Positions 1 to 11,489 of a DNA stretch of 35,068 nucleotides are shown here, in pieces (within the stretch, counting starts at the first letter, position 1; every line of letters starts with the position of its first letter). Origin of the DNA: Saccoglossus kowalevskii (lineage: Eukaryota > Hemichordata > Enteropneusta > Harrimaniidae); the NCBI RefSeq assembly GCF_000003605.2, contig NW_003134344.1, positions 253,446-288,513 on the forward strand. The letters are read 5' to 3'. Made by a program: the position numbers and the translations under genes. The notes beneath the pieces are model-generated. The model was not told the DNA's origin. It was given only the letters and a program-made list of their open reading frames with translations, and made no database searches.

Positions 1-482
1 ATTTGCCTCGAAATTTTCACACATTATTGACAAGGTGTTCCCCCTTCAAAATGCGTCCGGACAGTTTATTACGGCGAGTGGAACAAAAATAACAAGTCCG
101 CAATTAACATGGATATATAAATTATACAAAAATAGAAAAGAGTGAACTTTGAGGTCATGCTGTGCGACTTTGAAAGTCGTTAGAGAGATGAGTGGACGCA
201 TTTGAATTAGTAGTATACCAAGGTATCCAGTGATGTAATTTTACCCACAAATGGACTTGAAGTTTTCAAGCTATTTTTTTTTTAAACCACTTTTGTCCAA
301 AAAAGCATATTTTTGACCCAAAATCAAAAACGCATTCTGGATATTTAAAATAAAGACAAGTTTTACAAAGTTTGTATAATAAGCTTTCAGAAAATATATA
401 ACATGTTGGATATATAATACCATCTTCATTGTCTAATTACTCAATTAAAAAGCAAGCCAAATAAACTGCATCTCTACCTTAA
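1..482 (+). mobile_element. Right part of a TTAA-flanked DNA element (copy 1), cut by the window start
   Basis: This stretch aligns by eye, with indels, to 20480-20952 in the same orientation. The shared pieces include GAAATTTTCACA, a T-rich run followed by AAA(C/T)CACTTTTG, ATAAGCTTTC(A/C)GAAAATATATA, and the terminal CTGCATCTCTACC followed by TTAA (466-482). The complete copy at 20036-20952 shows that this terminus is the right end of an element with inverted termini. The left end lies outside the window. No transposase reading frame is visible, so this looks non-autonomous. Confidence 0.75.
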
Positions 483-551
483 ATCATATGAAATGAACCT
501 AGTTCAGAAAAACGCTCTCCTAGTAAATGAATAGAATTGATAACAAAAACT

Positions 552-616
552 AGTAAACGTTTACTGTTTTGAACAACACGAGTGTTCTTTCTCAGTAAAC
601 AGGCATTGTTCAAAAC
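552..616. repeat. Cluster of overlapping dyad symmetries
   Basis: AGTAAACGTTTACT (552-565) is a perfect 14-bp palindrome. It is directly followed by GTTTTGAACAA (566-576), whose exact reverse complement TTGTTCAAAAC lies at 606-616. Inside that loop, AACAC and GTGTT form a further small stem. The region could extrude as a nested hairpin or be a small foldback relic. I cannot assign a function. Confidence 0.6.
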
Positions 617-1760
617 AATGAAACTAAATGTAAATATATAATATTAGTAAACCGTTAAAACGTAGTATTACTGATAAAAAACTTCTTCTTTCATATTTAT
701 TTGCACCGATTCAGGAAGGAAAGAACGTTTTTATTAAACGTTTTACTTGCTGTTTGAGTTCAGTTTAATTGCATGAACTCAACAACATATACATCATATC
801 GGAAGCAATTTAATTTTTTTTATGGGTGTGTATTAAAACATCATTGAATCCAATAATAGTATACATACATAGACATTCTAACCTATTTCTCTGAGCATAA
901 AACGCTCGTCTACTCAAATGTAAATGTCCAGATGATATTATGCACAAACGTGTTACACCAACGCAATGTATATATTTAGTTATATTTGTATTAACGTTTG
1001 TGAATTAATGATGTCTACATTAATATGAATTTAAATACTTTACCACATTGCAGTTTTGTTCCATGCTGTGTATATGTATTACAAACATAGTAAAATAAAT
1101 TCTAATCACACTTTTTCTATTAAATATAAGTACTAAGATCTGAATTTAGCTCTAAAAAGATTATCAATTGAATAGATATCAGATTTTCCAAAACTATTGA
1201 AGTTTTATTTTAGACAAGTGTAATCAAGCACACAAATCTGATGATAAGGATTCTGCAAAATTTGTTCCTGTAAGCAATGTTGCGATTAATAACATATACT
1301 AAGGGCTTTCACCTCTACACGTCACCACTTGACATGAACTGGATTCAACCCATACATTTTTCACATTACAATTACGCTGTTTTACTGTGTCAGACGTATT
1401 CATGTAGATGTCTGTAAATACATGTGTGTCAGTTAAACACACCATACGAGAGAACTGATTTATTTGATCGACATATGAATGATCTACTGGAATGGCTTCA
1501 CTCAATAATGTATTTCATTTCCAATTACGTACTGTGAAAAGACAACTGATCGCCATGGTAATAGTTCATTCGGTTTAAATGTGTTTTATTCTCCCATGCA
1601 TACTATGCAATGTACGTGACTGGTGTTGTAATTACTGTATACGCAACGTCTGTCGTTTCTAGCAGATTCAACGTATTAATTCTTTGTACATTATAAGGGG
1701 ATTCATATTCAGGGCGATCAGCACGTTACATGTAAATACACGTAGTATATAACCTTATAT

Positions 1761-1777
1761 TATATATATATATATAT
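1761..1777. repeat. (TA)n microsatellite
   Basis: About eight and a half TA dinucleotides run without interruption here, preceded by a few more imperfect TA steps from 1756. Confidence 0.85.
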
Positions 1778-3211
1778 CTGTGCTCCAGTGACTGCAAACT
1801 CAGGAACTTACAATAATAATTATACAGTTAATGAATTGTTTGAATATTTTTTTTCTGTTCACAAATACAATATAATACAAATGTTATAAAGCAACAAAAG
1901 ACAATTGAAGAAACATGTATAATGTTACATTAGCGTGTTTTTTCATGATTAGTGTATATCCATCAGGGAATTATGGGCGAATATATAAGAACAATAACAT
2001 CAATACAGCTGACAGTGAAATTGTCATGCACGACAAACCAATCATATGTTTAATCAAAGTTAAACTGTAAATAGCTCCCGTCTGAGCAGAGCATGTATTA
2101 TATAGGTCTAGGCTTTGCCTAATAAGTGAATGTAATTGCATGTAGGTCAATGCATCAATAAAATTTATCAAGATGTCTGAGAATCTATGACATACTGTGT
2201 ATGGAAACACATGATTTTGATATGGGAATTTTGAGAAACAAAATCGGGATAGCTCTTCCTGACGCAATGAGCAAATTTTGCTATTTTCGCTGATAAGTAA
2301 AATCTGCTAAATTAAACCTACGTGAACATTTAAAGTAAAAACAGATTGTTTCCTTGACAGATTCTTGAAATTAAATCATCAAAATAGTACAACTAAAAAT
2401 AGTACAACATACCTAGAACAGATAAATAAAAGCATCGTAGTTTAATGTTCGTCCGGATTTTGAGCCCTTGAAAGTAAGTGAGCCAGCCCTTACATACGCC
2501 AACGATTGAAATTTGTTTAATTGCTATCAAATTATCGCTCGAAAAAAAAATATTTTATTTGTGAGACGTGCTTTTGATACAAACCGAAGATCGCGATCGA
2601 CCCTACACAAAACTACCGCTATATTGTCTTCCGTGTCCTCGTTCGGCAAAAACAAAAAAACTCGCATATTTACTATTTGTTTAATGAGTGCATTTTTGTT
2701 TAAAAGTATCAAATAAGAATAAACACTAAGTAAAATAGGAATCAACTGCTTCGTTTTATTTGAGTAAGATGGAAACCATCCGAAAACAAATGTGAAACAT
2801 TACTGTATGCTCGAGGAGAAGACACTGGGAGTCGTGTGCAAAGAGATTGTTTACAAATTAGATCACATTGGAAGTGCTTTCAGTCACATTGTGTAGCTCC
2901 AATGCGTAAAATAGAAAATTTATATCTTGAATAAAACTGACAAACTTCCCTGCTGTTGCTGTCGGGTGTCGGCCTTATACATGGATTAAGTGTAGACGCG
3001 GGGATTCAGCTTTTATTTTCTCTGCTTGTGGCGTCGCAATAGCGGTGAAGGTCAGTACTAGGTTGAACCGACAGCCATGACCACTATATTTTGAATGATC
3101 ATTAGTAATTTTTAAACCCAATAGTAGTGATCACTGTGATTATTATATACATTTCTTGCAAAGCCTGGAACGTTACTGAAAAAAATCATTGATTTCCTTC
3201 TATATTCATGC

Positions 3212-3642
3212 TTGAAAGTAGGCCGAAGTATCCGCAGACCCGCAAGTGAATACGAGTATCCAGATAATAAGTTAGGATCGATCAGTTCACACGAATTATT
3301 CTGTTCTGATTCATCATTGGAAAACAAAGGCCTGGAAACGGCCCAGCTTGAGGGAAATAGTATCATGGAAAGAAAGAACAGTATCGGACCCGATACCCTT
3401 AAAAGACCTGATGAGAACACTGCAGAATTGTGGCCGAAACAAAAGTTACGCGGCTATTGTCTAAGCGATGCAGGCCCGAGGAGAACACTGTACATGTAAC
3501 CAGCACATTTACGAATCAAGATTGCCAGAAAGTTGTCCGGCATCTGTCTTCGATTTTGTCTGTTGATGAATATGACGCACAAAGTGAAATTGAACTTGCT
3601 TTCATGAAAATCGGAAAGGGTACTGCTTTTTCGTCAAACTGA
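3212..3642 (+). other. Possible coding-like stretch, unassigned
   Basis: Two overlapping plus-strand frames, 3212-3499 (95 codons, opening MKVGRSIRRP) and 3430-3642 (70 codons, opening MAETKVTRLL), occupy a less AT-biased stretch than its surroundings. The predicted peptides are rich in charged residues and not low-complexity, and both contain a short similar string (PDENTAEL and PEENTVHV). I recognise no domain, see no convincing splice sites joining them, and a minus-strand frame overlaps the first. This could be a decayed exon or chance. Low confidence. Confidence 0.15.
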
Positions 3643-3960
3643 AAAAATGGCCGCGTCACTCTTGTAACTGCGCATGCATACTCCCCATACTCGCATACAT
3701 TTGATGTTTTTATTTGCTGTATCTGCTCAAATAACATCCATTATGATATAATAAATCATTATATACGAAAATTCGCAAATTTGCAGACCTTCCAATGAAA
3801 TATTACCATTTTTTTTGCGACAGAATACGTTATTGCAATAAGCAAATTAGGCTACTCACCCTAGTTAAATATTTGTTATAAGACTTTAAAGACTCTAAGT
3901 TACAAATTAATTAATGCAATAATTGACTAACAAAATCTAGTCAGCACATCTACTCATCAT

Positions 3961-4090
3961 ATATTAGCTGTGTGCCAAATTTCATTTGAATTGAAATTGT
4001 AGATTTTGAGTTATCAGTGGAACAAATTTTAGTCACAGAGTCACAGAGTCACAGACACCGGTACCACATAAGCTCCGTTTCACTGGAGCT
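3961..4090 (+). repeat. SINE/LINE-like repeat tail with 8-bp tandem and terminal hairpin
   Basis: The string TGTGCCAAATTTCATTTGAA opens a segment that passes through three tandem copies of TCACAGA(G/C) at 4033-4056 and ends in a hairpin: AGCTCC (4071-4076), an 8-nt loop, GGAGCT (4085-4090), then A-rich sequence. This layout, a 'CCAAATTTCAT' core, a short CACAGA tandem, ACCGGTACC and a short terminal stem, resembles the 3' end of dispersed repeats found in many invertebrate genomes. A Helitron-like 3' end (hairpin next to CTAA) is an alternative. The 5' limit is not defined. Confidence 0.4.
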
Positions 4091-4684
4091 AAAAAACGAC
4101 TAAAATGTTTTGGATTACGTTCAATCGGATTACATTTTAATCATAGCCACATTCTTTCAATTGTGCCAGCAGTACACAGCCACATGTGCCGTACATGACT
4201 CAAGCTACATATACTGTTAATCTTTAGATAGAAACGCGTTTCGATGATCGTTAGTGAGTCTGTACGCATAAAACACGTTGGCAATAGCAAATAACTGAAA
4301 TATTCACAAGGTCTCACTCTATTGTCATTACACGCGATAGTACTCAATGAAGTGATTATTTTTGCATTTTATTTTTTTTATTACTTACATTTTTATATTA
4401 TCGTTACATTATTTCCATGACAGACGACCACGTCGTAACTAAATAACTGTATAATGAACGTGGATGTAAAACTGTTGTACCGAGAACTAAACTAAGGTTA
4501 TACTCCGTAAAAACTGATAACTGATATAAATATCGTTATCGGCCTCGTAAAGTTAATCACCAAATGAGGCCATATTACCTCGTCTGTACGATTAGTCGCA
4601 TATATGTGATCAACCCATCTATTACAAATGTTGTCATTTTATAACTGTATGAACACTATGTTCACTCTTACCTGGTAATTTTGC

Positions 4685-4823
4685 ATGTCATTCCAGTTGA
4701 GCATTAACATAGGTACAATATTAGTGGTTGTACTTATTTGTAATTATGGAGTAATTCAGTGTCAATATTCAGCAACATTTACACAAATGGCATGGGTAGT
4801 ATCCACGTATTCCAGCATATATA
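4685..4823 (+). CDS. Candidate first coding exon of a secreted protein (signal peptide, then splice donor)
   Basis: An ATG at 4685 opens a frame starting MSFQLSINIGTILVVVLICN, which looks like a signal peptide: a short polar start, a hydrophobic core near residues 9-18, and a plausible cleavage after IQC at residue 26. Twenty codons further on, the frame meets a consensus donor GTAAGT at 4824-4829, giving a 139-nt exon ending in phase 1, which is common for exons encoding secreted proteins. Without splicing the frame runs on to a stop at about 4915. I could not find the next exon and recognise no mature domain. A hydrophobic short frame in AT-rich DNA can arise by chance, so this is a candidate only. 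Confidence 0.25.
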
Positions 4824-5086
4824 GTAAGTCGTGTTTTGTTAAAAGGACTATAAATATGAATTATTACATGGGACGCGGTGTGCTAAAAGCATTTCCTCAT
4901 AAATTGAGCAATTGATGAAAAGCCGCCATATAATAGATAGAAAATTAAAGCAGCGTTCATCGCCGATAAAACTACCTCTTTAAAACATGTACTTATTTCA
5001 TTTTGCATTATATTCCCTTAGCGCAACGTCATATTTTTAGCGGAAGTAGTAAAAGCCCCTATTCATGTCAAATACTTATTCTACAA

Positions 5087-5138
5087 CTCGCTGGGACACT
5101 TTGCAAAAAAAAAAAAAAAAAAAAAAAACATCTCGCTG
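5087..5138 (+). mobile_element. Poly(A) insertion bounded by 7-bp direct repeats
   Basis: A run of 24 A residues (5105-5128) lies between two copies of CTCGCTG (5087-5093 and 5132-5138). Only about eleven non-A bases separate the left copy from the A run. This is the footprint expected from target-primed reverse transcription of an extremely 5'-truncated, polyadenylated RNA, with the repeats as target-site duplication. Chance repeats beside a simple poly(A) tract are the alternative. Confidence 0.4.
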
Positions 5139-6679
5139 CTTGAACTCCGATTGTGTAAGTGTACTATTCGAATGTTCATTAGCCACAAGGCCGTGCAGTT
5201 TGTGTTATTGGACATTGCATTTGCTAAATCAATATTTTCCCTTATCACCTGGTAGCTGACTTGCACGTTTCGTTCGTATCTTTCATTTAATAGCCAGGCG
5301 GGCATGTCCTTAGTCGTTTCAGTATAAGGTAGTATATTACTGTCTGAAAGTTGGCATTTTGCAAGTAAATCTTTCTTATATGCATTCAGGAATTTGAAGC
5401 AGCAGATATTTTATTAGATCGTGGCATTACTCATTTCTTCAATAACGTTAGCAAATAAACTAATCTATGAACGGAAAAAGCGTAGACTCATTCACGGTTC
5501 AATGCTCAATGTAATTAGATGTGTAACAATGGGGCACCAATATTAATATGATTTATACTTAACAGGCAAAAACAAAAGTAGTTACTATTTTTACTTACAA
5601 ACATAAGTGGCTTTAGATCAATTTAAAGACTATTGCAAAGTTAGTTGTTCCACAACAAATTATAAATTACGTTCGGGTGCACTTTTTCAGTGATCAAGGT
5701 TTTTATTGTCGATATGAGGTATTGGTGGTTATATAGGTACTACATTCAAGCTGTTTGTTCTATTATAGTTACATGGATAGGGTGCTCATCTGTATATTTA
5801 AACTTGTTGCACAATTCCTATGATAATTCAGTTACACGAGTGTGGTGATTTTGCTTTTAGTCATAGCATATTGTAATCAGTTTATCCACATCCTACGTAT
5901 GTGAGAAGAGGTGATCTGATTGTCGTGGATTACTTGCAAACAATATTGATGAACGTGCAAGTCAAGATACTTTTATGACACTGATTTGTATGGAAACCGT
6001 TTATCAATGCTCTACATTTAAATGAAACCAAATATGATACATTCGATATTACACTCAATATCTCTTTGCAGAACAGCTCTTTTCGCTCAATTTATATAAT
6101 ATATTTTCCATTTGATAGTCAAATTACAGTCGATATTTTTCTATAAAACAATTACCTCGTCCAATTTTTTAAAGTGCCCTGTGACACGCCATTCTGTATC
6201 GTATAAGACTAATCCACAGAGACTTTCATTACAAACCAGTACAGTTTTGCGAACGCTTTAGAGCAGGAACGATCATCTGCGCTGGCACTAAATGATTTGA
6301 TGATTTAGTTTCACAGGTATAGAAATTTTCAATGCCATGATTTAATATTTTATCTAAAAATATTTACTATCTTCTGTTCTTCAAATTGCTAAATACATAA
6401 TAGAAAGGCTTATTCACAATATCTTTCTGTGCAACATTACAGCAACGGATCGCCATGGTCTCAACCCCACGTTTATGTGGCAAGCAAGTAAATTTCACGA
6501 GTCATGGGGTGTATCCAGCGGCCGTGCGCAATTGAAGATTTGTGACTCTGAGGAAAAGATGCATAATAATAAGCTTATTACATTATCTTCATATTAACCT
6601 CATAATACGTGACACTCAATTACCCACAACTATTTGACAATGATGAAACCTTGCAAATTCAAGTAGAACAAATAAAATA
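5139..6679. other. Non-coding stretch, nothing recognised
   Basis: No reading frame of note, no repeat shared with the rest of the window and no RNA gene that I can see. Confidence 0.55.
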
Positions 6680-6813
6680 TGAGGTTATTACGAGGATACC
6701 TCAAAGTCTGTACGTAGACATTACAGCGGGAGTATCGACCGATGCGCAGCGGAGGTCGATGCGACGGCGTACTGTCTGAGTTCATACTTTTAGAAATCCT
6801 CGTAATAACCTCA
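6680..6813. mobile_element. 134-bp foldback (MITE-like) element
   Basis: TGAGGTTATTACGAGGA (6680-6696) is exactly reverse-complemented at 6797-6813, with one further matching base pair inside. The core is strikingly GC-rich against an AT-rich background and is itself self-complementary (ATCGACC paired with GGTCGAT). Perfect 17-18 bp termini and small size fit a miniature inverted-repeat element. I found no unambiguous target-site duplication, so the superfamily is undetermined. It carries no gene. Confidence 0.6.
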
Positions 6814-7000
6814 TTACTATAAATCCTAAATACTAGAAATTTTCCAACCAAAGAAGGAATAATCATTTTTTCTTCCAAGGATGTATCATGGGAATGCCGA
6901 AATCCAAAAAAAAATTAGAACAGAACCAGGAACTTCTTTGTGTGGAGTCCGGTCAAATCTTGTTTGTTTTTATTATTAGAATACACTCGCGCGCGTAATC

Positions 7001-7034
7001 ATTCCATATATGGAATTCGCATTCCATTATATGG
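7001..7034. promoter_or_regulatory. CArG-box-like pair
   Basis: ATTCCATATATGGAAT (7001-7016) is a perfect 16-bp palindrome containing CCATATATGG, an exact match to the SRF/MADS consensus CC(A/T)6GG. A second related site, CCATTATATGG, with one extra base, follows at 7024-7034. A nearby small stem pairs CTGTAAC (7077-7083) with GTTACAG (7091-7097). No adjacent gene is evident, so regulatory activity is inferred only from the motif. Confidence 0.35.
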
Positions 7035-7097
7035 TAGTAAGAACATATCCGTAACATACCGCAAAATAACGGCACGCTGTAACTTATGGCGTTACAG

Positions 7098-8790
7098 TGT
7101 CAGATGTATAATGATATCATTTATATCGACAACGTAACATAACGGCCCAACAAAACTGTATAGTAGAACAAATTGAGCCTATTTCCGCAGATTATCACAT
7201 GTACTGAATCGATTCACGCGACTCTGTACAATGTTATTATGTTAATTGCCCGGAATGTCAACAAATTCTTTCTAAAATGTGAATGACCTCGAGTAATCAG
7301 ATCTCACAATAAACGTCGGTACTACCATAATACCGTGAAAACATATGAATGTTCCCAAGATGATGTTTACTACATCTGACCATAAACCATTTTAGCAACA
7401 ATCTGTTATTGTAATAACAATTATTGTACTATTGTTTTACTAAAGTATCGCAATGGACGATACGCATGGATACGAATGGACGCAATATGTATTCAAATTA
7501 TGTTTATTATAAGCATATATGTGAGTATAAAAAAGCATAGATTACCATACAATATGAATCACATCACGTGTATCTAGGATATTTTAATAATTGAGTTATT
7601 TATATCATCTTGAAAATATTATCATGTTGATGTACAGACAATCTGAAATTATGGATTTCTTTCTTCATGGAAAAATGTCTGTTCAAATAAAAAATCCATT
7701 CATGTGTTTTGGTATGTTAGTGCTTATTAATAAAGAACAGACATCAAAGTTACTAAAATATGTTAAAAAAGTACACTGGGATATGTATCGCTCTAGTGGA
7801 ACATAAAATTATTATACTCTTATTATTGTGTTATGCCCGAACATGTGTCCCGCTATAAAACCAATATATTCTAAAATGTCTTCATAAATATTTTTGTATT
7901 ATCATTATGGTGGCAACTAATTAATTGCGATAATATTTCAGACTAGGGGAAGCAATGCATTGATTACCAACCCCAATATATTGTTCATGTACCTCGTAGA
8001 CATATTGTTCAGAAGCATCATTGAGTTTGCCGAAACTAATGTTTCATAATACATATTGTATAATTGTAATATACTGTCAGCTTTCAATGTATATTGCCGA
8101 CAAATATATTCGGCAAGTTCAGGATGCGGTTGTTAATAGTATTTATATGTGAAACAATTTGTTTTAATTACTGATTGTTCATTACTGAGCATTACTGTTC
8201 AAGGTACCGACTCATTGTAAGGAAACAACTACTACTTATAAATATATATAAATACATTCACAGTTTTGACAATAGTGAGTGATACTTTTTAAATAGTATT
8301 ATTTGCGATCACATATCAGAAGTAATCGTGTAGTTTCGTAATATAGTACACGCGAACTCATATTGTATCACCTCTTGATATCCTTAACTATCATCCGTGA
8401 TACTTGTTGTTGCATCTTGGCATTGACCAGTGTTTATAGTGACGATGTGTAATTACTTCATTTCAGCAGATATTAGGAATCTTTCTGTTTTGTTTTATTA
8501 CAAATATATGTTTAAAATTTAAAATTTGTGTTTTTTGAAGACATTTACTCCCATTTACAAAAAAATCGAAAAATATATGTACAGACCTGAATTTTAATAT
8601 ATTGTGGGTTAATCGAAGCACGCATGTCATATGTCCATGTTCGAACGTTTTCAATGTCGCATTTGATATATTTTGAACAAATAATACTTATCTTCCAAAA
8701 TAGTACTTGTTCAAGCACAAGTTAAAACCCTTTAAATTGAAACTGATTCACATATATGTTGCGTTTTAAATAAACATATTTAATTCAACA
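7098..8790. other. Non-coding stretch with no supported gene
   Basis: Very AT-rich. The only local structure I noted is a short stem, TTGCCGA (8094-8100) with TCGGCAA (8110-8116), separated by a 9-nt loop. Confidence 0.5.
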
Positions 8791-8793
8791 TAA

Positions 8794-9078
8794 TCATAGG
8801 CTCGACTCAATGCCGTTTGACAATTTGTCTAAAAAGTTCGTAAATGAGTCATCTGAAAACAACATTTTGAACAAATTTACCCCATAATGTCCTATATCCT
8901 TTTTATTTATGTTCGAATGACATTTGAAGACGGAGATGATAAATGTTGCCACTGTACATCCGTCCGCCAAGAGCAATTCATCGGATATGCATTGGCTGCC
9001 TCGAGCTTTAAACGCTAGGAATACAAAATGGATACTTATGCGAGACAGGTTACTTAATGATCCGAGCAAAAAAAACAA
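8794..9078 (-). other. Weak candidate exon, minus strand
   Basis: The minus-strand frame is 94 codons long. Inside it, reading on the minus strand, TTTTGTATTCCTAG is a good splice-acceptor-like string and ATGG|GTAAAT further on is a fair donor. They would bound an exon encoding a peptide with ISDELLLADG near its start. The downstream part contains YGVNLFKMLF, which loosely recalls the globin B helix. The invariant residues and spacing of a globin are missing, so I do not assign it. It has no partner exon that I can identify. Confidence 0.12.
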
Positions 9079-11040
9079 TGATTGACAAAATCGATGCCTC
9101 CCAGAGGGAGATAGGGATGATTGTGCCTATTAGGTTAAGGGGTACATCACTTTTTTTCATTATTATGATGTTAATGTCAGATTCTATCGAATGCAGATTG
9201 TTTAAGTTTAGTTTAACACATGCAACCTGCCAATAGATATATCAGAACGTCCAGAGAACTTTTTGGATCAAACTTGGTATGATATTCACTTGTAAAATGG
9301 TCGAGGTACGATATCTACATTAATATTTCAGAGTTTAGCAAAATAAACATCTCTTTAAAAACATTTGAGTTGTAATCTTGTTCTAGTAATCTACTGTTCA
9401 GTTTCAAATTCTATTACAATTAACTTAACCCAAATGCAATACACAAAACGTGAATACAACTTTAGTTGAAGGTTAAATGACAACATTAAAATATGTGATT
9501 CACGTGCACTCAGAACAGCACATTTTGTTAAACAAATGAGAAATAGCTTTTTGCAGCTGTTGCGTTGATGGAAATGCTTTACGGCATTGATGAACAGTTG
9601 AAATGCTGAATAGTTTATATTTAAATCCAGATCTCTCTGGCACTGAAGGATATTATTCGTTTGTACAATGTGTTACTCAAACATTTATTCAACCCTGTTA
9701 ATATTAATACTATGTTTTTTTTTCAAGTGCCTCTGGCAGGTTGCCCCCACATTGCTACATAATTTGCCACAAAAGACTTTTCAAGAATATGGTGGAAAAC
9801 AACTTTGCTCATATAGGTCAGATATTGTCTGTTTTTTTATTGGCGATAGTCTAAACATATCGTTGTTGATTTGAGTTTGACAGCAGTTTCACGCATTAAA
9901 TTTGTCTGAGTAAATACTTTGTTATATACAGCAATGACATTCCCGCTGAACCGATTTCGCGACATGCAAGTTGGGTTTTAGAGAAAAACAGATATCTAAT
10001 TCGGTATCGGCTTCACAGAAGAATAAAGATTTACTCACACATGTTATTAACCTCATCTTTTTGGTTTGATCTGATTAGCAACTAGGCATGCGTTCGATAA
10101 ATAACAGTTTCCCTTTGAATTGATATTGACATTAATGGTACATGTATTCATTTCCGACAAATCAATCACATGATTATGTACCATCATATGCCACCTTATG
10201 GAGGACTAACTTTGTTATAACTATACTGTACCGCTGGACTCTAACGTCCTCATTCTAGTAGACATACTGAACATTGAATAAAAGCCATCACCGTATGTCT
10301 TATATTACACAATGTAAAAACATAAGAGGGAGCACTACATTGGGCTGTCTCAAAAATAGGGGAATGAGAAAAGAACTGTGCAGCCTTGGTCTGTCATGTC
10401 ACCTTTTTCAGAACAATGTTTCTGTGTTGTTTAGAGAAGTCTTCTTAAATTGCAAATCAATCATTTAACAACCTCACTGAGAGTGCCATGCATATGCCAC
10501 TTGTACATACTTCAGCAAAGACTAGCTCTAGCTTATCAATTGTACCTTGAACCATAACGACTTCATAACACAGGGGACATTGGCCAGTCCCCAGGAAAAG
10601 GACAACCCTCGTGTTGTAACAGTTGGATACCAATCAATTTATGCAACACGGGCTTGCAAACCTCACGTCACCCCTTTGTAAACATCGATAATAGTTAGAA
10701 ATTAGAAGAAAGTTCGTCTGTGCCATTATACCTGATGACTCATGGAACTGCTGTGTTTATTGTATAGAACTAAATGGTTCTTATGCTCTGACTCACAGAA
10801 CAACCAGTCCTCTACAGCCTTTCATTGTATATATTTATGTTATTTGTAGGCTAGATTTTAATTTAGTAGTGCCATGTATTAGAGTTACATGGGTGCCATG
10901 TAGTGTCAAATTTAAACCGTTTAACAAGAATTTAGTGAGATTGAACCAGTTATAGTTGACCGAAGTGTGTATCTACAACAACACTTATTAGAACAAGCTA
11001 TATTTGATGGACATTATGGCAAGTATTGTAAGTAGCTTGT
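9079..11040. other. Non-coding stretch with no supported gene
   Basis: No supported reading frame. A 6-bp dyad GGGGAC/GTCCCC (10573-10592) and a nearby imperfect pair, CTCGTGTTG and CAACACGGG, mark a small GC-richer island near 10570-10660. Nothing else is recognisable. Confidence 0.5.
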
Positions 11041-11049
11041 CATATTACG

Positions 11050-11479
11050 GGTGACACTATAATTATTGGAATTCCCTGTGGTCACGTAGCTGGGGTGAAG
11101 CTGAATTAGGCATTTTCATTCTAATGTAACTCGTTGTTTAGCCAGTACAGTGCAGTGTTGTTAGCAGCACACCTCGATTTAGGTCTTGAAGAAGCAACAA
11201 GAAGAAGAAATTCCGCACATAAGCTAGTCCAGGCAGTTACTGTATCCATTTATTGGTGTATTGCACTTTAGTGCTTTCTGTGTCAATTTTCCGCTATTCG
11301 AGTGGAAGTAAGCTCGGTACTTCCAAAAAGCAGTATTGTGTCAATTTGACACAGGCAGAGTGCTAGGTGTGGCCGGCGTTCTGGTGCAGTGTAGTGTTTA
11401 CTCTAGACAGGGATCAGTAAAACCGGCCGCTAGCTAGACCTTCCATTGCTGAGCGTGAAGTGTATGAAAGAATCATCGT
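11050..11479 (+). other. GC-richer, 5'-UTR-like stretch ending at a GTAAGT donor
   Basis: This segment is less AT-biased than its neighbours, has no long frame, and is followed by GTAAGT at 11480-11485, as a non-coding first exon might be. It contains two adjacent dyads: GGAAGTA/TACTTCC (11304-11324) and the palindrome GTGTCAATTTGACAC (11338-11352). No TATA box or downstream exon was identified, so exon status is speculative. Confidence 0.15.
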
Positions 11480-11489
11480 GTAAGTGATG

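Larger units (their letters stand above)
483..3200. other. Non-coding stretch with no supported gene
   Basis: The sequence is AT-rich with scattered short frames. The features I can name are the clustered dyads at 552-616 and a (TA)n run at 1761-1777. A 98-codon frame on the minus strand at 1971-2267 ends in a hydrophobic segment but has no recognisable motif and no clear splice context. I see nothing else. Confidence 0.6.

Noticed and set aside
1971-2267. 98-codon minus-strand frame with a hydrophobic C-terminal segment
   Set aside because: No receptor motif, no splice signals and no second copy were found, so it is not distinguishable from chance.
5065-5305. Frames containing poly-Lys or poly-Phe
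   Set aside because: They are translations of the 24-base poly(A) tract and carry no coding signal.
8794-9078. Globin-like string YGVNLFKMLF on the minus strand
   Set aside because: The helix-A tryptophan and the proline of helix C are missing and the spacing to the LF motif is off by four residues, so a globin call is not supported. Only a weak exon note was kept.
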